In this document: piece by piece, positions 1-8,898 of the stretch
Layout of the letters: each line of letters begins with the position of its first letter
Position numbering within the stretch: position 1 is the first letter of the stretch
Assembly: GCF_003614185.1 (NCBI RefSeq)
Contig: NZ_KZ987724.1
Coordinates: 2,862,171 to 2,926,170, forward strand
DNA: 64,000 nucleotides
Reading direction: 5' to 3'
Source of the DNA: Paenibacillus aceti
GTDB taxonomy: Bacteria; Bacillota; Bacilli; Paenibacillales; Paenibacillaceae
Notes under the pieces: model-generated
Database searches by the model: none
What the model saw: only the letters and a program-made list of their open reading frames with translations
What the model was told of the DNA's origin: nothing
Translations under genes and position numbers: made by a program

Positions 1-464
<464 letters not shown>

Positions 465-518
465 TTAAGTATATTAGAACTTGACCAAATTGACCGAAAT
501 GGCCGAAAAAAACGTAAA

Positions 519-800
519 TTAACCGATAATCGCGTGAATATCGCTTTCTTTCATAATCAAATATTCTTTACCTTCATACTTCACTTCTGTGCCAGCATAT
601 TTAGAGAACAATACGCGGTCTCCTTCTTTCACTTCCAACGGAATGCGAACGCCATCCTTCAATGCGCCGCTTCCTACGGCTACAATCTTGCCTTCTTGCG
701 GCTTTTCCTTCGCTGTATCTGGAAGCACGATGCCAAAAGCCGTCGTTTCTTCTTGTTCGATTGGTTCCACCAAAACGCGCTCACCCAATGGTCTAATCAT
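519..800 (-). CDS. groES: Co-chaperonin GroES
   Basis: This is the 10-kDa lid of the GroEL chamber: a heptamer that caps the ring and is needed for the folding cycle. The 93-residue product has the usual family length. It begins [13 protein letters not shown], carries the mobile-loop segment [14 protein letters not shown] (about residues 15-28), and ends in the [16 protein letters not shown] and DIHAI segments typical of Cpn10. It is first in the groES-groEL operon. A SigA-type promoter and a CIRCE operator lie just upstream, so heat-inducible HrcA repression is expected. An AAGGAGG motif precedes the ATG at 800. Confidence 0.98.
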   Translation of the reverse strand: MIRPLGERVLVEPIEQEETTAFGIVLPDTAKEKPQEGKIVAVGSGALKDGVRIPLEVKEGDRVLFSKYAGTEVKYEGKEYLIMKESDIHAIIG

Positions 801-858
801 GAAAAACAGCCTCCTTTAAATATGTTGTAATGAAATCATAGACATATTCTTCTATGTA

Positions 859-885
859 TTAGCACTCGACATATCCAAGTGCTAA
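859..885. promoter_or_regulatory. CIRCE operator (HrcA binding site)
   Basis: TTAGCACTC (859-867), nine bases, then AAGTGCTAA (877-885). The consensus is TTAGCACTC-N9-GAGTGCTAA, so only one base differs. It lies immediately downstream of the predicted groES start point, the usual place for HrcA repression of groESL. Confidence 0.95.
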
Positions 886-896
886 TAACCAATATT

Positions 897-925
897 ATGA
901 TACTCAAATTAGGGACAAATTTCAA
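897..925 (-). promoter_or_regulatory. SigA-type promoter of groES-groEL
   Basis: Reading the minus strand, TTGAAA (925-920), a 17-base spacer, then TATCAT (902-897). The start point would fall at about 890, with CIRCE beginning about five bases later. Confidence 0.75.
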
Positions 926-985
926 GTTTTTGATTATATTTTTTTGCGGCGCCTTAAAGTGCTATTTCCCTGGCTATCACTACGT

Positions 986-1032
986 AAAAAGGACGACCCC
1001 CATTTGTATGTATCTGCTTGGGATCGTCCTTT
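986..1032 (-). terminator. Rho-independent terminator after the 1103-2254 gene
   Basis: AAAGGACGA (988-996) pairs with TCGTCCTTT (1024-1032). On the minus strand the stem is followed by TTTTTACG. It separates the secreted-protein gene from groESL. Confidence 0.75.
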
Positions 1033-1102
1033 GACTTTTTAATTCTAACCTTTTGTCTCTTCTCTACCTGAATATGTTTATTGGTTACTTACTGTTTATA
1101 GC

Positions 1103-2254
1103 TTATTTAAGAGTTGCCTTGAGCGCTCCGTTCTCAGTCTTCTCGATACTGCCTTGAAGGACTTTGCTAACGAAATCGGCAGGCACATACATATTCTTGT
1201 TATGCAGCTCTGGAGCGGCTCCGAGGGAGAAAGGTGCTACCTTTGCGAAGAAGTATTGATCCTTGCCAAGCTCAACCGCTGTAAATACCGCGCCTTTGGT
1301 CAGCTCTGCTTTTTTGTCCTTCGCATTCCAGGTCAATTTGAAGCCGAGACCTTCGATCGTGGAACGCAGCGGAATCATAACCTGGCCATTGTCCTTCGTA
1401 TAGTAGTCGCTCTTGTTAATTACAATGCTTGCTGGTGCGGCTTCATTCGCTTCGCCATTAGCTGACGTATCCGGCAGGGCAATGCTGAATTCCGGTGTTC
1501 CCGCTGCGCCCGGCGCAATCTCGTATTTAGGGAATACGACTACCGCTTTACCGTCCTTCACATAGAAGTCTTCCTCTTGATTGGATTCAATTCCCTTGAA
1601 CTGATCGGCGAAATAATCTTCCGGCTGCTTAGCGATTTGCTCGCTAATTTGCTTGTCCAGTGTTGCTTTATAATCGGCACCGAACAATCCTTTGAGTGTC
1701 ACCCGCTCAGCCTCAGCCTTATTCCATACATTGTAGAAATATTGGATCGGCATCGAGGTTCCTCCGCTGAAGCCCTCTTGGGTAACTACGAACGAGAGCA
1801 GTTGCTGCGGATTTGCAGAATCAGAGCCGTCCGATTTCACTTCATAGTTAATGTACAATTCATAGGGACGGAATTCATAATTATTCTCTTTCGCATCCTT
1901 GGCTCCCTCAGCGGCCAGCTTCTCCCACTCTTGAATGGCTTTATCCGCATTGCGCTCGATAATATCATTCATTTCCAAGCCATATTGCTTATCCTTCAAG
2001 CCTTCTACAACCGGAATCTTAACTTGTGCCTTCAGATAGGGGCTATCCGAAGAGAGCGTCTTCGTCTTCACTGTAACCTTCTGTTCCTGATTATTAGTCA
2101 ATGCTGCTTCAACGGCGTTCTTCGTTGGGGAAGCAACCTGACCTTGAGCTGCCTGTACCGGATGGGCCAATTGTGTAACCCCCGCACCGGAGATCAGCAA
2201 GCCGCCAGCCACTCCCAAAGCTATAATTGTTTTTTTAGTCATCCATGTTTTCAT
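1103..2254 (-). CDS. Secreted DUF4163/DUF3298-like protein with copper amine oxidase N-like tail
   Basis: This is a 383-residue exported protein of unknown function. The N-terminus (KKTIIALGVAGGLLISG, with AQA-type cleavage near residue 35) is a signal peptide. Residues about 60-260 resemble the DUF4163/DUF3298 unit seen in PdaC and in the extracytoplasmic part of RsiV-type anti-sigma factors: a YELYINYEV strand, FVVTQEGFSGGTSMPIQY, then the LKGLFGADYKATLDKQI segment. Residues about 275-383 look like the copper amine oxidase N-terminal domain common on Paenibacillus surface proteins (DNGQVMIPLRSTIEGLGF, then KNMYVPADFVSKVL). No catalytic residues or anchor were recognised. It lies after the two-component genes with a 145-bp gap and has its own terminator. 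The role (wall binding, sensing) is not shown by the sequence. Confidence 0.75.
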   Translation of the reverse strand: MKTWMTKKTIIALGVAGGLLISGAGVTQLAHPVQAAQGQVASPTKNAVEAALTNNQEQKVTVKTKTLSSDSPYLKAQVKIPVVEGLKDKQYGLEMNDIIERNADKAIQEWEKLAAEGAKDAKENNYEFRPYELYINYEVKSDGSDSANPQQLLSFVVTQEGFSGGTSMPIQYFYNVWNKAEAERVTLKGLFGADYKATLDKQISEQIAKQPEDYFADQFKGIESNQEEDFYVKDGKAVVVFPKYEIAPGAAGTPEFSIALPDTSANGEANEAAPASIVINKSDYYTKDNGQVMIPLRSTIEGLGFKLTWNAKDKKAELTKGAVFTAVELGKDQYFFAKVAPFSLGAAPELHNKNMYVPADFVSKVLQGSIEKTENGALKATLK

Positions 2255-2398
2255 GTCTATCGCCCTTTCGATAATAGAATACTGATGAAGTCAGCCTGAA
2301 TTTATTTGAAGATCCTCTTTCAATTGGGCTAATCTTCCTGTGAATCTATAGTAACAGGGGCGGCAGAGTAGTTAGTTACAAATCAACAACAGCCTGCT

Positions 2399-3793
2399 TC
2401 AGATTTGTGAATCGAGTGGTAACCGGATTGTAACCATCGTACCCTTATGTAATTCACTTGCCATACTCATGCTCCCCCCATGCAGCTCGACGATCTCCTT
2501 CGCCAGGGCAAGCCCGATTCCACTTCCGGATTGCTTGCTCTTCCCCTTGAAAAACTTGGTCATCATCTTCTCCAAATCGGCAGGCGCGATCCCCTCACCT
2601 TCATCGATCACCTCAATTACAAGCTCCCGCTCCAGTCGCTGTGCCCGAAGCAGCACTAGGCCTTCCTTATGCGAGAATTTAATCGCATTATCGATAAGAT
2701 TAATAAGCACCTGCTTCACCCGGTTGCGGTCCGCCGTAATCGTGCCGACATGATCGTCGTACTCTGTCTGCATTTTCACACCTGTTTGCTCCAGATGGGC
2801 TGAGAACTGTATTTTTAGTTCGCTAAGCAGTTCCGCCACATTCCAGCGCGTCGGGTGCATCTCCAGATGCTTGGCCTGCAGCTTGGAGAAGTCGAGCAGA
2901 TCATTCACCATACCGTTCAATCGCCGCGCTTCATCACGAATCGTCTGCAGCCCATCCAGCAGTTCTTCCTTATCCTGCAAATCACCGGTAAGCAGCGTCT
3001 CTGACCAGCCCTGGATAGACGTAAGCGGTGTCCTCAATTCATGGGACACCGTCGAGATAAATTCATGCTTCAGCTTGTCGGTCTTCTGGATTTCCTCGGC
3101 CATGACATTCATCGTCTGCCCGAGTACAGCGATCTCATCCCGCTGCCGATTCTCAGAACGGACGTGGAAATCCCCTTTTATATACGCATTGGCCACGCGA
3201 CGGAGCTCTAACAACGGCCCGACCATTCGACTGGACATGAATAAGCTGACCATGAAGGACGCGACAATAATACCGAGACTGACCGTAAGCGTAGCAATGA
3301 CAATCTCCCAATAGAGCCTGTCGATCGCTGCCAGGGAAGTAGCGAAGCGGACGACGCCCACCGCGCTCTCCCCTCGATATAGCGCATAGCTATGCGCCAT
3401 GACATGCTCCCCATCCTGACCAGATTGGCCGATCCATTCCCCTTCGCCTTCCTGAATAGCCCTGGCTATATCCGGTGTAGACAAGCTCCCCTTCTGCTCG
3501 AAACCGTAAGCGTCCATCAGCACCTTGCCTGATAGATCCAGCACCTGAATGCTCATATAATCAGCCGATGGGAGCTGCTGGAATATCTCTGTCGCCTTCT
3601 CCCGCAGCGTCTCATTGTTGATAAATTTATTGTAATAGGCTGATAGCACATCCACCCGCTCGGCGAACGCCTCCTTCGCCCCCTGATAATAATAACGATG
3701 CGCACCGTACAAGAAGAGCGTCGAGAACAGCGATGTCACCAGCAAAATAATGAAAAAATGGCTTAGTAACAGCTTACTCTTAATGCTCTTCAT
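2399..3793 (-). CDS. Sensor histidine kinase (HAMP, HisKA, HATPase)
   Basis: This is a membrane sensor kinase that should autophosphorylate and pass the phosphate to the regulator encoded just upstream. From the chosen start (MKSIKSKLLLSH) it has 464 residues. Order: transmembrane segment at about 10-29; an extracytoplasmic sensor of about 130 residues; a second transmembrane segment at about 163-185; a HAMP linker; the HisKA box VSHELRTPLTSIQG with phospho-His near 251; then the ATPase N box NLIDNAIKFS, G1 box DEGEGIA and G2 box GSGIGLALAKEI. The frame continues upstream to 3895, but a start at 3793 follows a GGAG motif, begins directly with the first membrane segment, and overlaps the regulator stop by 14 bases, implying translational coupling. 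The signal sensed is unknown. Confidence 0.93.
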   Translation of the reverse strand: MKSIKSKLLLSHFFIILLVTSLFSTLFLYGAHRYYYQGAKEAFAERVDVLSAYYNKFINNETLREKATEIFQQLPSADYMSIQVLDLSGKVLMDAYGFEQKGSLSTPDIARAIQEGEGEWIGQSGQDGEHVMAHSYALYRGESAVGVVRFATSLAAIDRLYWEIVIATLTVSLGIIVASFMVSLFMSSRMVGPLLELRRVANAYIKGDFHVRSENRQRDEIAVLGQTMNVMAEEIQKTDKLKHEFISTVSHELRTPLTSIQGWSETLLTGDLQDKEELLDGLQTIRDEARRLNGMVNDLLDFSKLQAKHLEMHPTRWNVAELLSELKIQFSAHLEQTGVKMQTEYDDHVGTITADRNRVKQVLINLIDNAIKFSHKEGLVLLRAQRLERELVIEVIDEGEGIAPADLEKMMTKFFKGKSKQSGSGIGLALAKEIVELHGGSMSMASELHKGTMVTIRLPLDSQI

Positions 3794-4478
3794 GCCCTGA
3801 GCTCCATTTATATCCATGTCCCCATACCGTATGAATCCAGCGAGGTCTGGAAGGATCATCCTCCACCTTATTGCGCAGTCGCCGCATATGGACATCCACG
3901 GTCTTCACTTCCCCCGTATAATCCTGTCCCCATACCGCATTCAATATGTCATCCCTGCTGAGACTCGCATCCGGATTCTCCAGGAATAATTTCATCAATG
4001 CGTATTCTGTCGGCGTCAGCTCCACCTCTGCTCCGTTCTTCCACAGCTTGCGTTCCTTGGACGACAGCACAAAAATACCCGACTGAAGCTGGCCGCCCAT
4101 CTCATAGGCTACCGGATGCAATCTCCGATAGAGCGCATTAATCCGGGCGAGCAGCTCGGTTGGGCTAAACGGTTTACATATATAATCATCGGCCCCCATC
4201 TCCAGGGCTGCCACCAAATCCTCCTCCTGCGTCAACGCCGTCAGCATAATGATCCCCATTTTCGGAAAAGAACGTCTTATCATTCTACACACATCAAGCC
4301 CGCTAATAGCGGGCAGTTGAATGTCGAGCAATGCTATGTCAATATCCTTTTCCTTCTCAACGGCTTCCATCGCATCCTCTCCGGATTCCGCTTCCACGAC
4401 GACGATGCCCTGCCGTTTCAAGTTGATACGCACGAAATTGCGAATCGGACGCTCGTCCTCCACGATCATTACTTTCAT
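3780..4478 (-). CDS. OmpR/PhoB-family response regulator
   Basis: This is a 232-residue DNA-binding regulator. The receiver domain (1-120) has acidic residues E7/D8, phospho-acceptor D52 (ALLDIQLP), T80 and K102, so phosphorylation should be intact. The C-terminal winged helix (about 130-228) has the OmpR signature LTPTEYALMKLFLENP, then VDVHMRRLRNKVEDDP and IHTVWGHGYKW. Its stop overlaps the kinase start and it begins 23 bp after the lipoprotein gene, so lipoprotein, regulator and kinase probably form one transcript. Target genes cannot be read from the window. Confidence 0.95.
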   Translation of the reverse strand: MKVMIVEDERPIRNFVRINLKRQGIVVVEAESGEDAMEAVEKEKDIDIALLDIQLPAISGLDVCRMIRRSFPKMGIIMLTALTQEEDLVAALEMGADDYICKPFSPTELLARINALYRRLHPVAYEMGGQLQSGIFVLSSKERKLWKNGAEVELTPTEYALMKLFLENPDASLSRDDILNAVWGQDYTGEVKTVDVHMRRLRNKVEDDPSRPRWIHTVWGHGYKWSSGHEEH

Positions 4479-4501
4479 CTATCATAACCTCCAGCATAGC
4501 C

Positions 4502-5848
4502 TCAAAATTTCATATCTTTAAAACCACGGGCCAGCTCCTTCTCTGAAATGGCCAGTGATTTCACCGCTGCCGCGTACTGCTCCAAGCTTTCCGGGAATAT
4601 GCCGACAATCCACTTATCCTTGCCTTCCCGCAATGAGACAAACTGGAGTCCATCCTGCTTCCATTTTTCCGTTTCCCGGGTCTTGTCAGCCATCGATACC
4701 ACTTTAATTTCAAGCAGTGTCACCCCATGGTTCAGCAGTGGCTTAAATGTTATGCTCTCCTTATTATCGCCGCTATAACGGAGTGTTACCTGGCTAGTCC
4801 AGCGTTCAGGCAGATCAAAGCGATAGCTACTCTCAAAATTATAGAAGCTATTCATCACCGGCTGCAGCTTGCCTCCTTCACTCCATTGCAGCCATTCATG
4901 AATAAATGGCATCTCGGCATATGGAAGGTCTTCGGTTCCCGGTGGTTCCTTCATCCGATCGATCTCCAGAATTCCGTCACCATTCACATCCTCGCTCAAG
5001 GTCGTCTGGGCATTATAAAATTCCGGATCCAACGGATCAGCATTCAGCACATCCTTAAGCTGCCCCTGCTCCTTGATCAACATCGATGTATAAGAGGAGT
5101 GGGCTCCGATATCCGCTACAATGACGATACCTTGCCGCTGTTCACTGACTCGCCCGGTAACCACTTGTGCATATCCATTGATTGCCCCATCGAGATCAAG
5201 CGCCGTCTGTTTGCTCAATTGTCCATCGCGATATTCATACAACGCCGCTTCTGCCACCATCTTCTCGGAATCCCAGGACAAATTAAATAGCTCCGGCCAG
5301 TTATCCCCATCCAGATCAGTTACAAGCATTTTCGTGTACAGCATATCGCCATCCAATTCCAGCTTCTTCTGTTCATTCAGCGAATGAATCTGGAGCTCAT
5401 TACGACCACGGATGCCGCCTTTCCAGCCGGTAATGATCTCATTTCGACCATCTCCGTTCAAATCAGCCAACTGGAAGAAATCGACGCCACGGCTAGGTAC
5501 ATTCACCTGATCCAACTCTTCCCATTCCCCATTGTTCTCCCCAAGAACAATATAACCATGTTCAAATTCATCGGCTTCATTCGCATAAAAAGCGATCACC
5601 TGCCGCTGGCCATCCCCCATCATATCCTTAATGAATATCGCCGTTGCTCCGTAAGGTCCGTTATCTGGAATCACTAGCTTGGAATGAGGCGGCAGATGCT
5701 GCAGCACCTCCTGACGGATATTGGACTGCTGTTGGGATTGGGCGGGAGCCTGTAACAGCTGAAAAGGCGTGCTACTAAGACTGCAGCCCCCCAGAAGCAA
5801 CATCGCACCGGTCATTATCACTAAAGTAACTACTCGACTTATTTTCAT
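4502..5848 (-). CDS. FG-GAP/VCBS-type repeat lipoprotein encoded with a two-component system
   Basis: This is a 448-residue exported lipoprotein. The signal peptide MKISRVVTLVIMTGAMLLLGG is followed by the lipobox cysteine (LLGGC), so it should be anchored to the outer face of the membrane. Three calcium-loop-like motifs, DLNGDGRNEI, DLDGDNWPEL and DVNGDGILEI, are spaced as in FG-GAP/VCBS beta-propeller blades. A start 30 bases upstream is in frame, but 5848 places the signal peptide at the N-terminus. The downstream neighbours are a response regulator and a kinase in what looks like the same operon, so the lipoprotein may feed a signal to the kinase sensor; that link is inference. No enzyme motif was seen. 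Confidence 0.8.
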   Translation of the reverse strand: MKISRVVTLVIMTGAMLLLGGCSLSSTPFQLLQAPAQSQQQSNIRQEVLQHLPPHSKLVIPDNGPYGATAIFIKDMMGDGQRQVIAFYANEADEFEHGYIVLGENNGEWEELDQVNVPSRGVDFFQLADLNGDGRNEIITGWKGGIRGRNELQIHSLNEQKKLELDGDMLYTKMLVTDLDGDNWPELFNLSWDSEKMVAEAALYEYRDGQLSKQTALDLDGAINGYAQVVTGRVSEQRQGIVIVADIGAHSSYTSMLIKEQGQLKDVLNADPLDPEFYNAQTTLSEDVNGDGILEIDRMKEPPGTEDLPYAEMPFIHEWLQWSEGGKLQPVMNSFYNFESSYRFDLPERWTSQVTLRYSGDNKESITFKPLLNHGVTLLEIKVVSMADKTRETEKWKQDGLQFVSLREGKDKWIVGIFPESLEQYAAAVKSLAISEKELARGFKDMKF

Positions 5849-5942
5849 GTCATCACCATTCAATTCTAGATTCATCAACCTGACTATATCTTTATCATAA
5901 AGAATGACGAGATGAAGAGGTTACAGAACCATTACATGACAA

Positions 5943-5987
5943 AGGCTATCCTCTTGAGGCTGAGCAACAGCAACCTCAGGATAGCCT
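5943..5987 (-). terminator. Likely terminator after sdaAA
   Basis: AGGCTATCCT (5943-5952) pairs with AGGATAGCCT (5978-5987), and the stem is extended inward by TGAGG/CCTCA. The U-run after the stem is short on both strands, so this could instead be another structured element. Its position fits the end of the serine dehydratase operon. Confidence 0.55.
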
Positions 5988-6040
5988 GTATTTACTATAA
6001 ATCAGCAAAATGACATCCCTTTGTATTATAGCAGTTCATG

Positions 6041-6940
6041 CTAGTCATTTTCCAAGTTCGCCGCAGATCCCTCACTGTCCAGTATTTCCTTCTTCAATCG
6101 ACGTCCTGTAGGCGTATCAGCCAGACCGCCCTGGGCCGTCTCGCGCAGAGCAATCGGCATCGCCTGACCGATGCGGTACATCGCTTCGATGACTTCATCG
6201 CAAGGAATCGCACTAGTTATACCCGCCAGCGCCATATCCGCCGCCACCATCGCGATCGCTGCTCCCATCGCATTACGCTTCACGCATGGAACCTCGACCA
6301 GCCCGGCCACCGGATCACAGACCAGGCCGAGCAAATTCTTCAGCGCGATCGCCATCGCCGTAGAGGATTGCTCCGGCGTTCCACCAGCCAGCGCCACAAT
6401 AGACGCTGCCGCCATGCCAGTCGCTGACCCGACCTCTGCCTGACAGCCCCCCGCAGCACCACTGATCGAAGCGTTATTAGCCACGACCATGCCGAATGCC
6501 CCTGACGTAAACAGGAAATCAATCATTTCATCACGGGTCGGGCGAAGCCGATCGACGAGAGCAAACAGCACCCCAGGGATAACTCCTGAAGATCCGGCGG
6601 TTGGCGTAGCACAAATGAGTCCCATCGCCGCATTCACTTCATTGGTTGCAACGGCCTTACTAACTGCGTCCAGAACCGGATAGCCGCTTAGGCCATTACC
6701 TTCAGCGAGATATTGCCGCATTTTTACGGCATCCCCCCCGGTTAATCCGGAATGAGATTTCACTCCGTTAAGCCCTCGCTCGACTGCCTTCTCCATGACA
6801 TCCAAATTACGCGACATCTGCTCGCGGATCTGTTCCCGGCTCTTGCCGCTGACCTCCATCTCCTGCCTGATCATAATTTCAGCGATCGAACAGGAATGTT
6901 CCTCCGTTAACGCTATCAGCTCTGCTACATTGGAGAACAT
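6041..6940 (-). CDS. sdaAA: L-serine dehydratase, iron-sulfur-dependent, alpha subunit
   Basis: This is the catalytic alpha subunit of the [4Fe-4S] enzyme that deaminates L-serine to pyruvate and ammonia. The 299 residues match the family length. Conserved blocks are LICATPTAGSSGVIPG, GAAGGCQAEVGSATGMAAA and CDPVAGLVEVPCVKRNAMG; the cysteines in these blocks are the cluster-ligand candidates. An AAGGAGG motif precedes the ATG. It follows the beta subunit by 33 bp, and both subunits are needed for activity. The C-terminal tail EILDSEGSAANLEND is variable in the family. Confidence 0.95.
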   Translation of the reverse strand: MFSNVAELIALTEEHSCSIAEIMIRQEMEVSGKSREQIREQMSRNLDVMEKAVERGLNGVKSHSGLTGGDAVKMRQYLAEGNGLSGYPVLDAVSKAVATNEVNAAMGLICATPTAGSSGVIPGVLFALVDRLRPTRDEMIDFLFTSGAFGMVVANNASISGAAGGCQAEVGSATGMAAASIVALAGGTPEQSSTAMAIALKNLLGLVCDPVAGLVEVPCVKRNAMGAAIAMVAADMALAGITSAIPCDEVIEAMYRIGQAMPIALRETAQGGLADTPTGRRLKKEILDSEGSAANLEND

Positions 6941-6973
6941 CGAAGTATCCCTCCTTATTTTGTCATTCCCAAG

Positions 6974-7636
6974 CTAGTCCTCCATCGACAGGACCCGGTC
7001 AACTCCCTCAAGCTGCCTGATTCTGTCTATAATACTGCCGCTTATCATTTCATCGGTTTCGATGACCATCAGAGCCATCTTGCCTTTCTCCTTACGGGAC
7101 ACCTTCATGTTACCGATGTTGACATGCTGCTCGCTCAATATCTGGGTTACTCTGGCGATAATACCATACCGGTCGTGATTAATGATCAGGATAGCGGGAC
7201 ATTCGCCGGACAGCCCCAGCTGAAAACCGTTCAGCTCGCACAGCTCCACATTGCCGCCACCGACAGAAATCCCCACTACTTCCATCACTTCAGCGCCGAC
7301 CTGCATCGAGATCCGAACTGTATTCGGATGCTCAGGAATCGCCTCTTCCGTCCTGAGGACAACCTCCATTCCCGCTTCCTTGGCATATTGCGCAGATTGG
7401 GGCAGACGTGGATCATCCGTCTCATAGCCCAGTAAACCAGCGATCAGAGCCACGTCTGTAGCATGACCTTTATAGGTGCCGGCAAAAGAACCGTATAACG
7501 ATAGAACTACCTTGTCCGGCTGTTTGCCGAATATGCTGCGCGCCAGCCTGCCGATCTTGGCTGCTCCCGCGGTATGGGAGCTGGAGGGGCCTACCATGAT
7601 CGGACCGATTACATCAAACACGCTACGGTATTTCAT
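6974..7636 (-). CDS. sdaAB: L-serine dehydratase, iron-sulfur-dependent, beta subunit
   Basis: This is the beta subunit of the serine dehydratase, 220 residues. The N-terminal domain begins MKYRSVFDVIGPIMVGPSSSHTAGA, the family signature, with GTYKGHATDVALIAGLLG further on. The C-terminal ACT domain (about 145-220; AILIINHDRYGIIARVTQIL) is a likely amino-acid-binding regulatory module. Two ATGs are possible; 7636 is preferred because GGGAG lies 7 bases before it, whereas the one at 7642 sits almost on the same motif. It is first gene of the sda pair. Confidence 0.94.
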   Translation of the reverse strand: MKYRSVFDVIGPIMVGPSSSHTAGAAKIGRLARSIFGKQPDKVVLSLYGSFAGTYKGHATDVALIAGLLGYETDDPRLPQSAQYAKEAGMEVVLRTEEAIPEHPNTVRISMQVGAEVMEVVGISVGGGNVELCELNGFQLGLSGECPAILIINHDRYGIIARVTQILSEQHVNIGNMKVSRKEKGKMALMVIETDEMISGSIIDRIRQLEGVDRVLSMED

Positions 7637-7778
7637 TATCATTCTCCCTTATCTATAAATCATGAAATATCTCGAGCATTTAAAATCACTAATTTATAAT
7701 ATGCCCTTCGCAGAGCCAATGCAATAAATTTATAGCCATCCAGCCGTCCGTCTGGTAGCCGCCCGGAGCTGTCCACAA

Positions 7779-8735
7779 CTATACCCGCAAACGATATACT
7801 GCCTTGTTCTCCAATCCGCGAATCATCGGGGTCCAATCCTCATTCTCCGGCGTCGTGTTCAGCGCATCCTCGACCATTTGCAGCTTCGCGTCAAGCGCAT
7901 CGATATGATGCAGTGCCACCGCTTCAGCGGTCTGAGGCTGTACCGGGCTACCCCATTCGCCCAGATTATGATGAGAGAGCACCAAATGCTGCAGCCCCAT
8001 AACCTTCGGTGAATCGAGATCGATCTCAAGGCGGATCGCCGCCTCTGTAATCCAATTGGAAGCCATCGAAATATGCCCGAGCAATTTCCCAGGTGTGCTG
8101 TACTCGGATACAATGCCGAGCTGGGCTACCATCTCCTCCGGTTTCGCGATATCATGCAGAATAATTCCCGCCTTCAACAAATCCGGATTTAAAAAAGAAC
8201 GCTGCTGACACAGAAACTCCCCGAGCTCCAGCATCCGTACCATATGATAGGCGAGTCCGCCAAAATAAGCATGATGATGCGTCTTCGCCGCCGGATAATG
8301 CGTCAGCTTCTCCTCGACCTTATCCACGCAATAAGATACGATGCTGCGAATTTCAGAATCGGTAATACTGACGATGGTCGAACGAATCGTATGAATCAGA
8401 TCCACCGCCCGGATCGGCGCGGAGCGAACAAAATCCGTCAGCTTGATCCCATCCTCCTCCTTCACCGGCCGCATCTGCATGATCTTCATCTGCAGCCTTT
8501 CCCGATAGGTCTGTACCATACCACGTACCTTAACGAGTCCCATCGGGACGAAGGTCTCTCTATCCAATTCCGAAGCATCCCATAATTTCGCCGAAATTTC
8601 CCCGCTGGAGTCACTTAGCACAATATCCAGATAATGCTTGGGAGGCGTACTATTCGTTAATTTAACTTCCACTTCCTTCAGTAGATAAAAGCCGATAAAT
8701 TCCTCTTGCGTTACAAATTCTTTAATGAGTGTCAT
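7779..8735 (-). CDS. yhaM: YhaM-type 3'-5' exoribonuclease (OB fold plus HD domain)
   Basis: This 318-residue protein matches the YhaM/CbfA family in length and layout. An N-terminal nucleic-acid-binding OB fold (about 10-100; YLDIVLSDSSGEISAKLWD, then VKVRGMVQTYRERLQMKI) is followed by an HD metal-dependent hydrolase domain (about 150-280; THHHAYFGGLAYH, ILHDIAKPEE, VLSHHNLGEWG). The family degrades RNA and short DNA from the 3' end with metal ions. It stands alone between sda and the giant repeat gene. The SD motif (GGGGGAG) is rather far from the ATG, about 11 bases. Confidence 0.9.
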   Translation of the reverse strand: MTLIKEFVTQEEFIGFYLLKEVEVKLTNSTPPKHYLDIVLSDSSGEISAKLWDASELDRETFVPMGLVKVRGMVQTYRERLQMKIMQMRPVKEEDGIKLTDFVRSAPIRAVDLIHTIRSTIVSITDSEIRSIVSYCVDKVEEKLTHYPAAKTHHHAYFGGLAYHMVRMLELGEFLCQQRSFLNPDLLKAGIILHDIAKPEEMVAQLGIVSEYSTPGKLLGHISMASNWITEAAIRLEIDLDSPKVMGLQHLVLSHHNLGEWGSPVQPQTAEAVALHHIDALDAKLQMVEDALNTTPENEDWTPMIRGLENKAVYRLRV

Positions 8736-8840
8736 GATTTCAATTTCTCCCCCACCTCGTAATCATATCTCCATTATACTATGGGTCCGGGCTTGAAGCT
8801 CTATTTCTATATAGATTCCACCGTATGGTCACGACATGAG

Positions 8841-8880
8841 AAAACCGACAGCCCCAGGAGAAATCCCGGTTGGCTGTCGG
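8841..8880 (-). terminator. Terminator after the giant repeat gene
   Basis: CCGACAGCC (8845-8853) pairs with GGCTGTCGG (8872-8880). On the minus strand the stem is followed by TTTTCTC. It lies 19 bp after the stop of the 8899-13245 gene. Confidence 0.85.
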
Positions 8881-8898
8881 CCGCACTACTTATACTAC

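Noticed and set aside
7643-7778. Extra small gene between sdaAB and yhaM
   Set aside because: No frame with a ribosome site and coding character was found in these 136 bases.
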